Assembly: GCA_050948665.1 (NCBI GenBank)
Contig: JBMNEH010000001.1
Coordinates: 620,001 to 684,000, forward strand
Direction of reading: 5' to 3'
DNA: 64,000 bases
Source: JBMNEH01 sp050948665
GTDB lineage: Bacteria; Bacillota; Clostridia; Christensenellales; UMGS416
The notes beneath the pieces were generated by a model that saw only the letters and a program-made list of their open reading frames with translations, was not told the DNA's origin and searched no databases. Positions 25,060 through 34,294 of this stretch are shown here, piece after piece; positions within the stretch are counted from its first letter, which is position 1, and each line of letters opens with the position of its first letter. A program made the translations under genes and the position numbers.

Positions 25060-26043
25060 ATGAAATTGCGCGGATGGACGGCTCTTTTGCTGGCGGCGGC
25101 GGCGATTATATTCCTTTTTTGCGGCTGCGACGGAGCAAAGGCGCCGGCGGACAGGTATGAAAGCACGTCGGACAGCTACTATGCAGATACGGATTGGTTC
25201 AACGAGGCAGAATTCGTTGAGGCTGAAGCACCGGCACAGATGGAAGAGCAGGGCGCGGGATTGGCCGGGGAAACGATCGGCGCCGCCGTGGTGGATTCCT
25301 CCCGCAAGCTTATCTATACGGCGGATTACACCATTGAAACCTACAAGTATGAAGAGGACTACAGCCGTATCCTGCAGTCACTGGCTGCCTGCGGCGGCTT
25401 CATCTCCTCTGAGGTGACATGGGGCGTTAAGCCGGAGGCCTACGGGGATGCCGGCAGGACTACGGATTTCTCTCTCCGTATACCCATCGAGCAGTATAAG
25501 AGTTTTTTAGACGCGTTGGCGGGCGTGGGGGAGGCGACCCATAAAACCCAGACCGCCAATGATGTCACTGTGAGTTATTACGATAATGAAGCCCGTATCG
25601 AATTGTATGAGGCCCATTATGACAAGCTCATGGAGTATCTGAAGAACGCGACGGAAATGGCGGATATCATTGCCCTTGAGAGCGAGATGACGGACATCCT
25701 TTATACCCTGGACGCTTTAAAGGGACAGCAGAGGTACTATGACGACCAAATCGCCTATACAACGGTATCCATCCACCTCAAGGAGATGGTGGCGCCGATG
25801 GAGGTCGTGACATCCAAAGAAAGCCTGGGCACCCGTATGAGCAACGCCTTTATGTCAGTGCTGAAGGGGCTGGGTGTGTTCTTTGAGGGCTTCCTTGTGG
25901 TGCTGGTGGGCGCATTGCCGATACTGGCGATACTGGGGATCCTCTTCTGCGCGATCTTCTTCCCCGTGCGCGCCGCGTCCCGGCGTAAAGCCAAGAAAAG
26001 AGCCGAAGCCGCAGAACGCATGAAGCCCCCGTCCGTTCCGTAA
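25060..26043 (+). CDS. DUF4349 domain lipoprotein
   Basis: The 327-residue protein has a signal peptide with lipobox FCGC (Cys24) and an acidic linker to about residue 75. A DUF4349 domain spans residues 80-300: the strand RKLIYTADYTIET, then a coiled segment with LESEMTDILYTLDALKGQQRYYDDQIAYTTV. A single membrane helix (about 275-300) and a Lys/Arg-rich tail close it. This is the usual layout of the family, found on the surface of many Firmicutes and actinobacteria, and its function is unknown. The start has GGAGG nine bases upstream, and a terminator follows. Confidence 0.85.
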   Translation: MKLRGWTALLLAAAAIIFLFCGCDGAKAPADRYESTSDSYYADTDWFNEAEFVEAEAPAQMEEQGAGLAGETIGAAVVDSSRKLIYTADYTIETYKYEEDYSRILQSLAACGGFISSEVTWGVKPEAYGDAGRTTDFSLRIPIEQYKSFLDALAGVGEATHKTQTANDVTVSYYDNEARIELYEAHYDKLMEYLKNATEMADIIALESEMTDILYTLDALKGQQRYYDDQIAYTTVSIHLKEMVAPMEVVTSKESLGTRMSNAFMSVLKGLGVFFEGFLVVLVGALPILAILGILFCAIFFPVRAASRRKAKKRAEAAERMKPPSVP

Positions 26044-26065
26044 GACTTCACAGCCTCATACCCGA

Positions 26066-26094
26066 AACCGCCGGAGATCCTCCGGCGGTTTTTT
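26066..26094 (+). terminator. Terminator after the DUF4349 gene
   Basis: An 11-bp stem (AACCGCCGGAG and complement) with a three-base loop is followed by TTTTTT. Confidence 0.93.
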
Positions 26095-26108
26095 ACGGCG
26101 CGTCGAGG

Positions 26109-26624
26109 TCAATTCTTATTTTCTGTCCGAAGCGTGCGCTGGGCAAGAATTTTACAGGTGTTGGCCAAGGTGGCCATCCGGAGGGAATAATCCCTGAGGG
26201 GCATATCCTCAGACACGGATATGTTCAGCATCTCGGCGAACATGGACTGCTGCTGGCTGCAAAAATCATCATACAGCTCGCTGATATCCCGCGTCTCCAG
26301 CTGAAGGCGGAACAGAGTGTCGATCTCCCCGATGCTCAGGGATTGCTTCAGTATAAAAACCATAATGAGGTATGCCAGATGGGCGCGGCTGTACCGTTTC
26401 TTTACCGGGGAAGGGATAACACCCATTTTCACATAGTTGTTGATCATGGTGGGCGTGACCTGCCCGGCGGCGGAGCATTTCAGGAAGGCCAGCAGGTATT
26501 TGTCTATCAGAGCTATGACCTGGTCCATATACAGTTCCAGGTCGGGAAGCTCGTTCCATCTGGGCAGTTTTGAGGAGGCGATCTCCTGCTCCTCGGCGCC
26601 CAGCAATTCTCTGATGGTATCCAT
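26109..26624 (-). CDS. DUF1836 domain protein, putative DNA-binding regulator
   Basis: This 171-residue soluble protein matches the DUF1836 family of Firmicutes. The N-terminal half holds a MerR-like winged-helix pattern, VTPTMINNYVKMGVIPSPVKKRYSRAHLAYLIMVFILKQSLSIGEI, so a DNA-binding role is plausible. The family's targets are not known. It starts at 26624 with AGGAGG upstream. It has its own sigma-A promoter and no partner gene. Confidence 0.82.
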   Translation of the reverse strand: MDTIRELLGAEEQEIASSKLPRWNELPDLELYMDQVIALIDKYLLAFLKCSAAGQVTPTMINNYVKMGVIPSPVKKRYSRAHLAYLIMVFILKQSLSIGEIDTLFRLQLETRDISELYDDFCSQQQSMFAEMLNISVSEDMPLRDYSLRMATLANTCKILAQRTLRTENKN

Positions 26625-26651
26625 ACCGCTCCTCCTCTGTGGAATGGTACC

Positions 26652-26680
26652 AGTATAGCAGTTTCACAACTCTGTTTCAA
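26652..26680 (-). promoter_or_regulatory. Promoter of the DUF1836 gene
   Basis: On the minus strand TTGAAA (26680-26675), a 17-bp spacer and TATACT (26657-26652) lie 28 bases before the start codon. Confidence 0.78.
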
Positions 26681-26888
26681 CTGCCGCTTGAACCATACAA
26701 CACCTGATAACAAATACGAGCAGAAGCCACGTGGATACTTTCGGGGCTGGCCCATCTCCCGACTGAGAAGTCCGTTGCCCGGGCAGCGGCATCAGCAGGG
26801 GCTTCGGCAGCGATCGCTCCGTTGCTTTGCAACAGGCAATATACAACCTCCCGGGAATGTGATATGATGGGCGGGAAAGGATGGGTCC

Positions 26889-27797
26889 ATGGAATATCTT
26901 GTGTTGGCGGGCGCCTGTATCGCTTTTGCCCCGATGTTTCTCTTTAATAAGGCGTATCAGCGGAGGTCGGATCAGTCGATAGAAGCTTCGCTCTGGGTGT
27001 CTGTGATCACCGGTGTGACAACCGTGTTGTTCGGATTGCCGCTGTGCGGCTTCAGACCGACCGGTTCTCTTCCGTCTCTTTTGTATGCCTGCGGTTTTGC
27101 GGCTTCCTGCGTATTCTGCGGCGCCGCGATTTTTTTAGCCCTACGGCAAACGCGGGTCGCGGTGGTGTCCTTGTTTATGTATTCCGGCGGTTTGCTGCTG
27201 CCCTCTCTGTACGGGATATTTTTCCATGGAGAACCGGTAACTGTGTGGAAGGTAATCGGGATACTGCTCATATGTTCTTCTTTTCTGCCCAGCCTGCTGG
27301 AAGGCAGGGGCGATCAAAAAAAGAGCGGCCGGAGCGTTGCTTGGATACTGCTGCTGGCTTTTGTCAGCAACGGCATGATCGGTGTATTCTCCAAGGCAAA
27401 TGTGATGCACCCCGCCGGTGCGGAGAATGCGGATTTCATTGTGATGGCGGGATTCTGGGATGTGGTGATCGTTTTTCTGCTGCTGGGAATCAACAAACTG
27501 TTCCATAAGGACGCCACCCTCTCCCCGCGGTGTATTGCCGCCGACGGAAAACCCAGGACCTATCTGCTGCAGGTGCTGACCATTGCCCTGTGTACCGTAA
27601 CCAACAGTATCTCCAACATTTTAAGCCTGATGGCCAACGCAATGATGGATTCCTCCATACAATACCCGATATTTAACGCCGCGCAAATATGCCTCGCGGC
27701 ACTGCTTTCCGCCTTGGTACTGAAAGAAAAACCCAATACCGCCACGATCATACAGACCGGAGTATGCGTTGTCGGCATATTAACGTTGTTGCTGTAA
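26889..27797 (+). CDS. DMT/EamA family transporter
   Basis: The 302-residue protein has about ten hydrophobic helices in two five-helix halves, the layout of the drug/metabolite transporter superfamily. The second half begins near residue 150 (SVAWILLLAFVSNGMIGVFSKAN). Such carriers exchange or export amino acids, nucleobases, sugars or drugs. The substrate is not predictable here. GGAAAGGATGGG lies before the start. It is followed 11 bases later by the URO-D-like gene, so the two are probably co-transcribed. Confidence 0.82.
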   Translation: MEYLVLAGACIAFAPMFLFNKAYQRRSDQSIEASLWVSVITGVTTVLFGLPLCGFRPTGSLPSLLYACGFAASCVFCGAAIFLALRQTRVAVVSLFMYSGGLLLPSLYGIFFHGEPVTVWKVIGILLICSSFLPSLLEGRGDQKKSGRSVAWILLLAFVSNGMIGVFSKANVMHPAGAENADFIVMAGFWDVVIVFLLLGINKLFHKDATLSPRCIAADGKPRTYLLQVLTIALCTVTNSISNILSLMANAMMDSSIQYPIFNAAQICLAALLSALVLKEKPNTATIIQTGVCVVGILTLLL

Positions 27798-27808
27798 GGA
27801 GCAGACGG

Positions 27809-28738
27809 ATGACACATCGCGAGCGAATGATTGCGGCTCTGGAGAGGCGGATCCCCGACCGGGTGCCTACAATGGAGCTGGAGTTTCAGTTGACCCGGGA
27901 ATTGAACGGCGGGGACTGGCTCAGGCAGGATCAGCTGGACCGGGCTTCCCCCGGGGAAAGAGAGCGCCTGATAGAGGAAAACGCCGTTTATCATCTCCGT
28001 ACCTATGGGGAGCTGGAGCATGACGCCTTCGGGATCCACCACCTGGACGAAAAGGGGGCGGCGGAGACCATCCGGGCGATCCGCCGATTGTCGGGCGACG
28101 CGTACATGCTTTTTGTCCACGGCGACGGTACCTTTGCCATACCCGACGGCAACGGCATGGCGGAGTTTGCCTACCGTATGGCAGACGATCCGGAGTCGCT
28201 GGACGCCGAGGCGGAAAGAATGTGCCGTGAGGCGATCGACAGGAACCACCGCATGGTGGAAGCCGGAGCGGATTGTTTTATTCTCTGTTCGGATTATTGC
28301 TTCAATAAAGGTCCGTTCATGTCACCCCGCGCCTTCCGCAGGTTTGTTACACCCTATTTGACCCGCATTATCGCCGCCATACGGGAGGACGGCGCTTACG
28401 CCATCAAGCATACCGACGGCGACATTATGCCCATTATCGACCAGCTGGCGGAGGCAAATCCCCACGCTCTCCACTCCCTTGACCCTATGGCAGGAGTGGA
28501 TATTGCCCGGGTGAAGAAGGAATACGGAAGCCGCCTGGCGCTGATCGGCAATGTAAACTGCGCCCTCATGCAGACCGGCACCGATGAGGAGGTAAGGAGA
28601 TCGGCCGCCTACTGCATGGAGCACGGGAAACCCGGGGGCGGATATATCTTTTCCACCTCCAATGTACCTTTTTTGGGGCTGCCTTTGGAGCGGTATCAGT
28701 TGGCGCTGGAAGTCTGGCGAGAAAACAGGGAGTATTGA
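27809..28738 (+). CDS. Uroporphyrinogen decarboxylase-family protein
   Basis: The 309-residue protein has the URO-D TIM-barrel fold, shared by haem biosynthesis HemE and the corrinoid methyltransferases MtaA/CmuA. The start MTHRERMIAALERRIPDRVP is typical of the methyltransferase branch. In MtaA a zinc-binding His-x-Cys is expected. Here the corresponding site reads KHTDGDI, with no cysteine, so zinc-dependent methyl transfer from a corrinoid is doubtful. HemE-specific residues are also not obvious. The start at 27809 has AAGGAG eight bases upstream. It follows the DMT transporter gene. The function is open; it may act on a small methylated compound. Confidence 0.8.
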   Translation: MTHRERMIAALERRIPDRVPTMELEFQLTRELNGGDWLRQDQLDRASPGERERLIEENAVYHLRTYGELEHDAFGIHHLDEKGAAETIRAIRRLSGDAYMLFVHGDGTFAIPDGNGMAEFAYRMADDPESLDAEAERMCREAIDRNHRMVEAGADCFILCSDYCFNKGPFMSPRAFRRFVTPYLTRIIAAIREDGAYAIKHTDGDIMPIIDQLAEANPHALHSLDPMAGVDIARVKKEYGSRLALIGNVNCALMQTGTDEEVRRSAAYCMEHGKPGGGYIFSTSNVPFLGLPLERYQLALEVWRENREY

Positions 28739-28865
28739 AGAAAGAGCCGCAGCGGCAGAGTCGCCCCGCACGGTTGCGTGTCCCGCAGGCGGTATTTCCA
28801 CGGCATTTCTACCTGCAGAAACAGAGTATAAAAATCAATAGCCGCACCTTATCCAGCGAATTACC

Positions 28866-28908
28866 AAAGAGACCCCCCTCCTGCCGTCAGCGGAAGGAGG
28901 GGGTCTTT
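28866..28908. terminator. Probable bidirectional terminator
   Basis: GACCCCCCTCCT (28871-28882) pairs with AGGAGGGGGTC (28895-28905) with one bulged C, flanked by AAAGA and TCTTT. It lies between convergent genes, so it can end the URO-D transcript and the esterase transcript. The T runs are short. The 128 bases before it (28739-28866) hold nothing I recognise. Confidence 0.65.
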
Positions 28909-28926
28909 GTGTAGGCCGGGCAGTAT

Positions 28927-30375
28927 TTATTCCGCGCCGATCGCTCTGCGCTGCGCGGATGTGAAGGCCTCGCCCATGCCGCAGGGTGAATCCAGGCGCA
29001 TCACTTTTCCCGGGGAGAAAGGCGTCCAGCGAGGGAGACCGGAACCGTTGGGGTCACCGGTGCGGCAGAAATTTGCCCAATACGCCATCATATCCCGGGA
29101 GAGGGCATAATCCGACGACTCCCAGGGACGCCAGCTGGTATCCAGCGTGCCGAACTCATACACCAGCTCAGCGGAGTGGAAGGGGCCGATGCCCCCATCT
29201 CCCGGAAGCCGCTTGCAGAAGCAGGCACTCCATACCTTCGCACCTGTCAGAGACTGGGCTTTGGCCAGAGCTGCCATACCGGCGTAGGCGGACGCCGCTC
29301 TCAGCTCCAGAAGGCGTCGATAAGCGTCCTCCGGATGGTCAACCGGGAAGGCGGCAGCCAGCGCGGGGCCGGCTTCCCCTGCCTGTTTCAACAGCAGCTC
29401 ATAATGCTCGGCATCCCGGGGATCGGGTTTGGCGATGCAGCCTTCATCCTCGCAGGAACAGGAGATCATATCGACCTTGTGCTGGCCGCCCCGGGTAAAA
29501 ACCGCACCGGGATCCTCCGGCAGCAGCATTCCGTCACGTATGATGCTCATCCTGGGGAAATCTTTGGCCGCTGCAAGCAGATCTTGCCACGACGTGGTAT
29601 ACAGCGCCTCCTCGCCCCCCAGGCTGGCGGCAAAAGCCAGACCCGCCCTTTCGGCAGCCGGCATAGGAAGAACGGTGCGTCCGCGAAGAACGCTGCCGGA
29701 TTGCAGGATCACACGGTGGAATAAGCCCTCCGCCAGGGGACTGGTCATAAGGGCGCCCACACAGTAGGAACCAGCGGACTGCCCCGCAAGCGTCACATTC
29801 TCCGGGTCGCCGCCGAAGGCGGCGATGTTCTTCCGCACCCATTTCAACGCGGCAAGCTGATCCCACAGGGCATAATTGCCGGAAGAGCCTTCCCGGGCAG
29901 TCAGCGACGGGTGGGCCAAAAACCCGAAGGGACCCAGACGATAATTAAGGGTCACGACCACCAGGCCGCGCCTGGCCAGGGCATTCCCGCGGAACTGCAG
30001 GGCAGAGCCGCTCCCTTCCACAAACGCGCCGCCATGTATCCAGACAAATACCGGAAGCCCGGCATCCGCTGATTCCGCCGCTGTCCAGATATTCAGATAC
30101 AGCCCGTCCTCATCGGTATATTTTTCCGTGGGATAGAACTCCTTCTGGTAGAAGCTCCCCTTTTCCAAATCATATTGGGGCGTACAAGGGCCGAAATTCT
30201 GGGCTTCCCGTATGCCGAACCACCCTGTTCGGGGCCGGGGTTTGCGGAAACGCAATTCTCCCACCGGGGGCGCGGCATAGGGGATGCCCAGGAAGGCTTT
30301 TACACCTTCCCCGGACATCAGCCCCCGGAGCCTACCTTCATTTACCCGCACGATAGCGTCTATGAACAAACTCAT
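28927..30375 (-). CDS. Type-B carboxylesterase
   Basis: This is a cytosolic alpha/beta-hydrolase of the type-B carboxylesterase family, cleaving ester bonds of small substrates such as acetylated or aryl esters. The 482-residue protein has the oxyanion-hole region VFVWIHGGAFVEGSG, the serine elbow GQSAGS (the family form is GESAGG or similar) and the probable catalytic His in GPFHSAEL. EDGLYLNIW is a family signature. There is no signal peptide. AGGAGG precedes the start. It could remove acetyl or feruloyl groups from imported oligosaccharides, given its position next to glycan genes, but that is inference. Confidence 0.88.
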   Translation of the reverse strand: MSLFIDAIVRVNEGRLRGLMSGEGVKAFLGIPYAAPPVGELRFRKPRPRTGWFGIREAQNFGPCTPQYDLEKGSFYQKEFYPTEKYTDEDGLYLNIWTAAESADAGLPVFVWIHGGAFVEGSGSALQFRGNALARRGLVVVTLNYRLGPFGFLAHPSLTAREGSSGNYALWDQLAALKWVRKNIAAFGGDPENVTLAGQSAGSYCVGALMTSPLAEGLFHRVILQSGSVLRGRTVLPMPAAERAGLAFAASLGGEEALYTTSWQDLLAAAKDFPRMSIIRDGMLLPEDPGAVFTRGGQHKVDMISCSCEDEGCIAKPDPRDAEHYELLLKQAGEAGPALAAAFPVDHPEDAYRRLLELRAASAYAGMAALAKAQSLTGAKVWSACFCKRLPGDGGIGPFHSAELVYEFGTLDTSWRPWESSDYALSRDMMAYWANFCRTGDPNGSGLPRWTPFSPGKVMRLDSPCGMGEAFTSAQRRAIGAE

Positions 30376-30417
30376 GTTTCCTCCTCACACTACGCTGTTT
30401 CATTATCCCATATTCTC

Positions 30418-30423
30418 ATTATA
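30418..30423 (-). promoter_or_regulatory. Extended -10 promoter of the carboxylesterase gene
   Basis: On the minus strand TATAAT preceded by TGG forms an extended -10 element 43 bases before the start codon. The -35 region is poor. Confidence 0.5.
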
Positions 30424-30521
30424 CCATAAAACGGCGTGCGCTGCGTGATTTGCAGACTGTTCCGGTGAGGTAAATTTATATCCCATTGATATGGATTGTT
30501 TGAATATTATGGACAATCTTC

Positions 30522-30550
30522 TTGCTTATGAATCCCGGCTTTGGTATAAT
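30522..30550 (+). promoter_or_regulatory. Promoter of the alpha-glucan uptake operon
   Basis: TTGCTT (30522-30527), a 17-bp spacer and TATAAT (30545-30550, within TGGTATAAT) lie 50 bases before the binding-protein start. No clear LacI-type dyad is seen near it. Confidence 0.78.
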
Positions 30551-30599
30551 CTATGTAAAAGATCAAAACCCTTTGGGGTCTGTGTAACAGGAGGTAGTT

Positions 30600-31940
30600 A
30601 TGAACAGGAAGTGGGTCGCGCTGCTGCTGGCGCTGTTGATGGCATGTGCTGCGGCAGGTTTTATGGGCGGATGTAAAACCGCTGCGCCGCTGGTGATTTG
30701 GGTGGGAGTGGAGTCGGTGGACTTTTATCAGGCTCAAATGGACGAATATGTGAAATCATACGAGGCCAAATACGCAAAGGCTTTCCCCTATGAAATCCAG
30801 GTGCAGGGAGTTGACACTTCCGCCGCCGCCGCCAAGTTTCTGGACGACACCGAAGCCGGGGCGGATATATTTACCATTCCCCATGATAACCTGGGAAAGC
30901 TGACTGCCGGCTCCAGCGCGATCGCGCCCATTACGGACGAGGCGCTGCTGGCGCAGATACAGGAAGATAATCCGGAAACCTTCCTCGGCGTGATATCCAG
31001 GGAGGTGCAGGGCACGGAGTACACCTTCGGCGTTCCCTATGTTGCCCAGTCCTTGGTGCTGTTTTACAATACCAAGTACCTGACTCCGGAGGATGCGGAA
31101 TCCTGGGAGGGGATTTGGGAGGTAGCGAAGGCCAATAATATGCAGGCGATGTCACTGATGGGCTCGGATGGCTATAACAACTCCTTTCTGACCCTGGCTA
31201 CCGGTGAGGAGGACGGCGCCACCTCCGTCCGCATTTATGCCGACGGCAACCTGGAGGATTGCTTCTTCACCGGAGACGATACGGTAGCGGTGTTTCAATG
31301 GGGGCAGAGGTTCTTTACCGATCCCAACGGCGGGAAGATGCCCACCGATTCAGGATGGGAGATCGAACTGCGGGATGAGATCTCTCTTTCCCTGATCGGC
31401 GGCGCCTGGAAGTTCAATGCCGCCAAGGCTGCTCTCGGAGAAAACCTGGGCATTGCCATTTTGCCCACATTTACGCTGACCGAGGAGGATGTGAAGGGCA
31501 CGGACATGGCGCCGGGCACCGTCTTCCGCTCAGGCACCTTCACGGATACAAAGATGTTTGTCATGAAGAAGGGCTCCGATAAGGCGGAATATTTGCAAGA
31601 GATCTTAAAGTTCCTTTCCAGCCGTGAAATACAGGAAAAGTCCTATGTAGCCTGCGCCAATCTGCCGGCGTATAAGAACGCGGCCGCGGAGTTTACTTCC
31701 ATGCAGGGGGATAATCTGGAAAACCGACTGGCTACCTGTCAGCTGGAGATGTTCAATTACGGTATACCGCAGCCCTTCGGCTACTCAACCTCCCATAATT
31801 TCTACTTCTACTCCAAGGGAGCGCCGGACCTGATGAAGGAGATCCTGGAAAACAAGGATGGGCTGTTCGGCACGACGGATGCCATACGGCAGCAGCTGGC
31901 ACTGGTAGAGAAGATTTGGGAGACCGGCAGCAAAGACTAA
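30600..31940 (+). CDS. Maltodextrin-type sugar-binding lipoprotein (MalE-like)
   Basis: This is the extracellular receptor of a maltose/maltodextrin-type CUT1 importer. The signal peptide ends in FMGGC (Cys25). The mature part shows the MalE pattern: a start at PLVIWVG, the segment GVPYVAQSLVLFYNTKYL, which resembles the MalE hinge region, and MALGEN-like AALGENLGIAILPT. It is 446 residues long. The next genes encode MalF and MalG homologues and a surface alpha-amylase, so alpha-1,4-glucan oligosaccharides are the likely ligand. AGGAGG precedes the start. Confidence 0.88.
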   Translation: MNRKWVALLLALLMACAAAGFMGGCKTAAPLVIWVGVESVDFYQAQMDEYVKSYEAKYAKAFPYEIQVQGVDTSAAAAKFLDDTEAGADIFTIPHDNLGKLTAGSSAIAPITDEALLAQIQEDNPETFLGVISREVQGTEYTFGVPYVAQSLVLFYNTKYLTPEDAESWEGIWEVAKANNMQAMSLMGSDGYNNSFLTLATGEEDGATSVRIYADGNLEDCFFTGDDTVAVFQWGQRFFTDPNGGKMPTDSGWEIELRDEISLSLIGGAWKFNAAKAALGENLGIAILPTFTLTEEDVKGTDMAPGTVFRSGTFTDTKMFVMKKGSDKAEYLQEILKFLSSREIQEKSYVACANLPAYKNAAAEFTSMQGDNLENRLATCQLEMFNYGIPQPFGYSTSHNFYFYSKGAPDLMKEILENKDGLFGTTDAIRQQLALVEKIWETGSKD

Positions 31941-31983
31941 AAAATGCGGGCGGCTGTAAAGCCGCCCTTTTTGGAGGAAGAAA

Positions 31984-33408
31984 ATGGAACAAACCGCCGT
32001 AAAACCGAAGGAACCCAAACGGAACGTCTTTGCACGGTTCGGCAGCGGGCTCCGCAGCAGGCTTGCGGGATTTTACCATCGCTTCCGGGACGGAAGCCCG
32101 GGGACGAAGCTGGCTCATTTTGTGATGGGCGCCGGGAATTTCTTCCATGGGCAGATCGTAAAGGGGCTGCTGTTTTTCGGTCTGCAGGCCGCCTATGCCC
32201 TGTTCATGATCGGGTGTCCCGAGGTCAACGGTACGCCCCTGGGATGGAAAGCGTTGGTAAACCTGGTGACACTTGGCACCAATCCGGGAGATATATTCAC
32301 TCCCACAGATAACTCCATGCTGATGCTGCTGTACGGTGTGGTGACCCTGGGGATCACCGCGTTGTATCTATATGCCTGGGGAGCGAATCTCCGCAGCAGC
32401 TATAAAGCCGATAAGGACGCCCACAGCCGGGGAAAGGCGGCTTCCTTCCGGGAGGATTGCCAGGAATTGCTGGACAAACGTTTCCACATTACCATGCTGA
32501 CCCCCGCTATCATCGGGGTGATGCTGTTTACCGTGCTCCCCACCGTATTTATGATCCTTATTGCTTTTACCAACTACGACAAGCTCCACCCGGCAGGGCA
32601 GGTCCTCTTTGATTGGGTGGGGCTGGATAATTTCACCGCCCTTTTTACCAATCCCAACGGGGAAATATCCGCAAGGTTCCTGCCCGTATTGAGCTGGACC
32701 TTTATATGGGCATTTTTTGCTACCTTCCTGAATTATTTCGGCGGGATGATACTGGCATTGATGATCAATAAAAAGGGTATCCGGGGGAAGTTGCTGTTCC
32801 GCACCATATTCGTATTGACGATCGCCATTCCTCAGTTTATTTCCCTGCTGGCCATGCGGAATCTGATCGGTGAATACGGCCCCTTTCAAAAGTTTCTGAT
32901 GGAGATCGGAATACTGGCCGAGCCCATGTCTTTCCTGGCTAACGCGACCAATGTCTGGACGGCGCGTATCTCGGTTATTGTGATCAACCTTTGGGTGGGA
33001 GTCCCCTATTCCATGCTGATGATCAGCGGTATACTTCCCAATATCCCCAAAGATATGTATGAGGCGGCGGAGCTGGACGGCGCGCCGAAAATCGTGACAT
33101 TCTTCAAGATCACGCTGCCATATGTATTTTTCATTACAACACCGTATCTGATATCCTCCTTTATCGGAAATATCACCAGCTTTAATATCATCTATCTGCT
33201 GACCGGCGGCCTGCCCAAGGTGACCGGCGGGTATATCGCCGGGGGCACGGATTTGCTTGTCACATGGCTGTACAAGCTGACAATTGACGAGCAGCAGTAT
33301 AATCTGGGCGCGGTGATCGGCATCATGACGTTCCTTATTACCTCAGCAATCACCCTTGTGACCTACCGCCGCTCAAAGTCGTACAGAGAGGAGGACACCT
33401 TCCAATGA
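31984..33408 (+). CDS. Maltodextrin ABC transporter permease, MalF-like
   Basis: This permease of 474 residues has an N-terminal extension of about 145 residues with roughly three membrane helices before the six-helix core. MalF proteins characteristically carry extra N-terminal helices. The core includes the EAA loop EAAELDGAPKIVTFFKITLPY. It shares an ATGA overlap with malG. No ATPase gene follows, so a general sugar ATPase of the MsmX type encoded elsewhere is expected. GGAGG lies seven bases before the start. Confidence 0.9.
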   Translation: MEQTAVKPKEPKRNVFARFGSGLRSRLAGFYHRFRDGSPGTKLAHFVMGAGNFFHGQIVKGLLFFGLQAAYALFMIGCPEVNGTPLGWKALVNLVTLGTNPGDIFTPTDNSMLMLLYGVVTLGITALYLYAWGANLRSSYKADKDAHSRGKAASFREDCQELLDKRFHITMLTPAIIGVMLFTVLPTVFMILIAFTNYDKLHPAGQVLFDWVGLDNFTALFTNPNGEISARFLPVLSWTFIWAFFATFLNYFGGMILALMINKKGIRGKLLFRTIFVLTIAIPQFISLLAMRNLIGEYGPFQKFLMEIGILAEPMSFLANATNVWTARISVIVINLWVGVPYSMLMISGILPNIPKDMYEAAELDGAPKIVTFFKITLPYVFFITTPYLISSFIGNITSFNIIYLLTGGLPKVTGGYIAGGTDLLVTWLYKLTIDEQQYNLGAVIGIMTFLITSAITLVTYRRSKSYREEDTFQ

Positions 33409-34292
33409 AGCATGAAGTTAAGCTCCGCAGCATGAAGCGGGCAGAGGCCGCCTCCCGCGTGCTGGTGTACGCGGTACTGGTGGTGATGTGCATTGCCTGG
33501 CTCTATCCTATCGTGTGGGTGTTCCTGAACGCTTTCCGAGTGGAGTACAACACCGACGGAACCCTTGTGGGAACGGTTGTATCCCACTATTTTCCCAAGG
33601 GATTCGGGCTGGATAATTTCAGGACACTGTTTGCGAGCACGTATTTCCCGCAATGGTTTATGAATACCCTGCTGGTGTCGGTCTGCACCTGTGTGCTGAG
33701 CACATTTCTGACCCTTTCGGTGTCCTATGTGATGAGCAAGCTGCGGTTCAAGATGCGAAAGCCCTTTATGAATCTAGCGATGATCCTGGGACTGTTTCCC
33801 GGATTTATGTCCATGATCGCGATCTATTACATATTGAAGGCCATGAACCTGACCCAATCCCTGTTTGCCCTGATACTCTGCTACTCCGCCGGGTCGGGGC
33901 TGGGATTCTATGTGGGCAAGGGCTTCTTTGACACTATCCCCGACGCGCTGGTGGAGGCCGCGCGGATAGACGGCGCGACCTCCTTCCAGGTGTTTAAGAA
34001 TATCATTCTGCCTCTGAGCAAGCCCATTATTATTTATACGGCGCTGCTGAGCTTTACCGGGCCGTGGATGGATTTTATATTTGCCAGGGTCATACTCGGT
34101 GAGCAAAACTCCCACCTCCATACAGTGGCGGTAGGACTATATTACATGATGTACGGACAGATCGTAGATACCTCCCGGTTTACCGTATTTGCCGCCGGAT
34201 GTGTCTGCGTAGCAGTACCCATCGTGATATTGTTCTTATTCCTGCAGCGGTATTATGTGGAGGGCGTCACCGCCGGCGCAGTCAAAGGATGA
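33405..34292 (+). CDS. Maltodextrin ABC transporter permease, MalG-like
   Basis: This 295-residue permease pairs with the MalF homologue. It has six membrane helices and the EAA loop EAARIDGATSFQVFKNIILPL, and ends with the GVTAGAVKG tail seen in MalG proteins. Its start overlaps the malF-like stop, and its own stop lies next to the amylase start, so all four genes are translated from one transcript. Confidence 0.92.
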   Translation: MKHEVKLRSMKRAEAASRVLVYAVLVVMCIAWLYPIVWVFLNAFRVEYNTDGTLVGTVVSHYFPKGFGLDNFRTLFASTYFPQWFMNTLLVSVCTCVLSTFLTLSVSYVMSKLRFKMRKPFMNLAMILGLFPGFMSMIAIYYILKAMNLTQSLFALILCYSAGSGLGFYVGKGFFDTIPDALVEAARIDGATSFQVFKNIILPLSKPIIIYTALLSFTGPWMDFIFARVILGEQNSHLHTVAVGLYYMMYGQIVDTSRFTVFAAGCVCVAVPIVILFLFLQRYYVEGVTAGAVKG

Positions 34293-34294
34293 GG

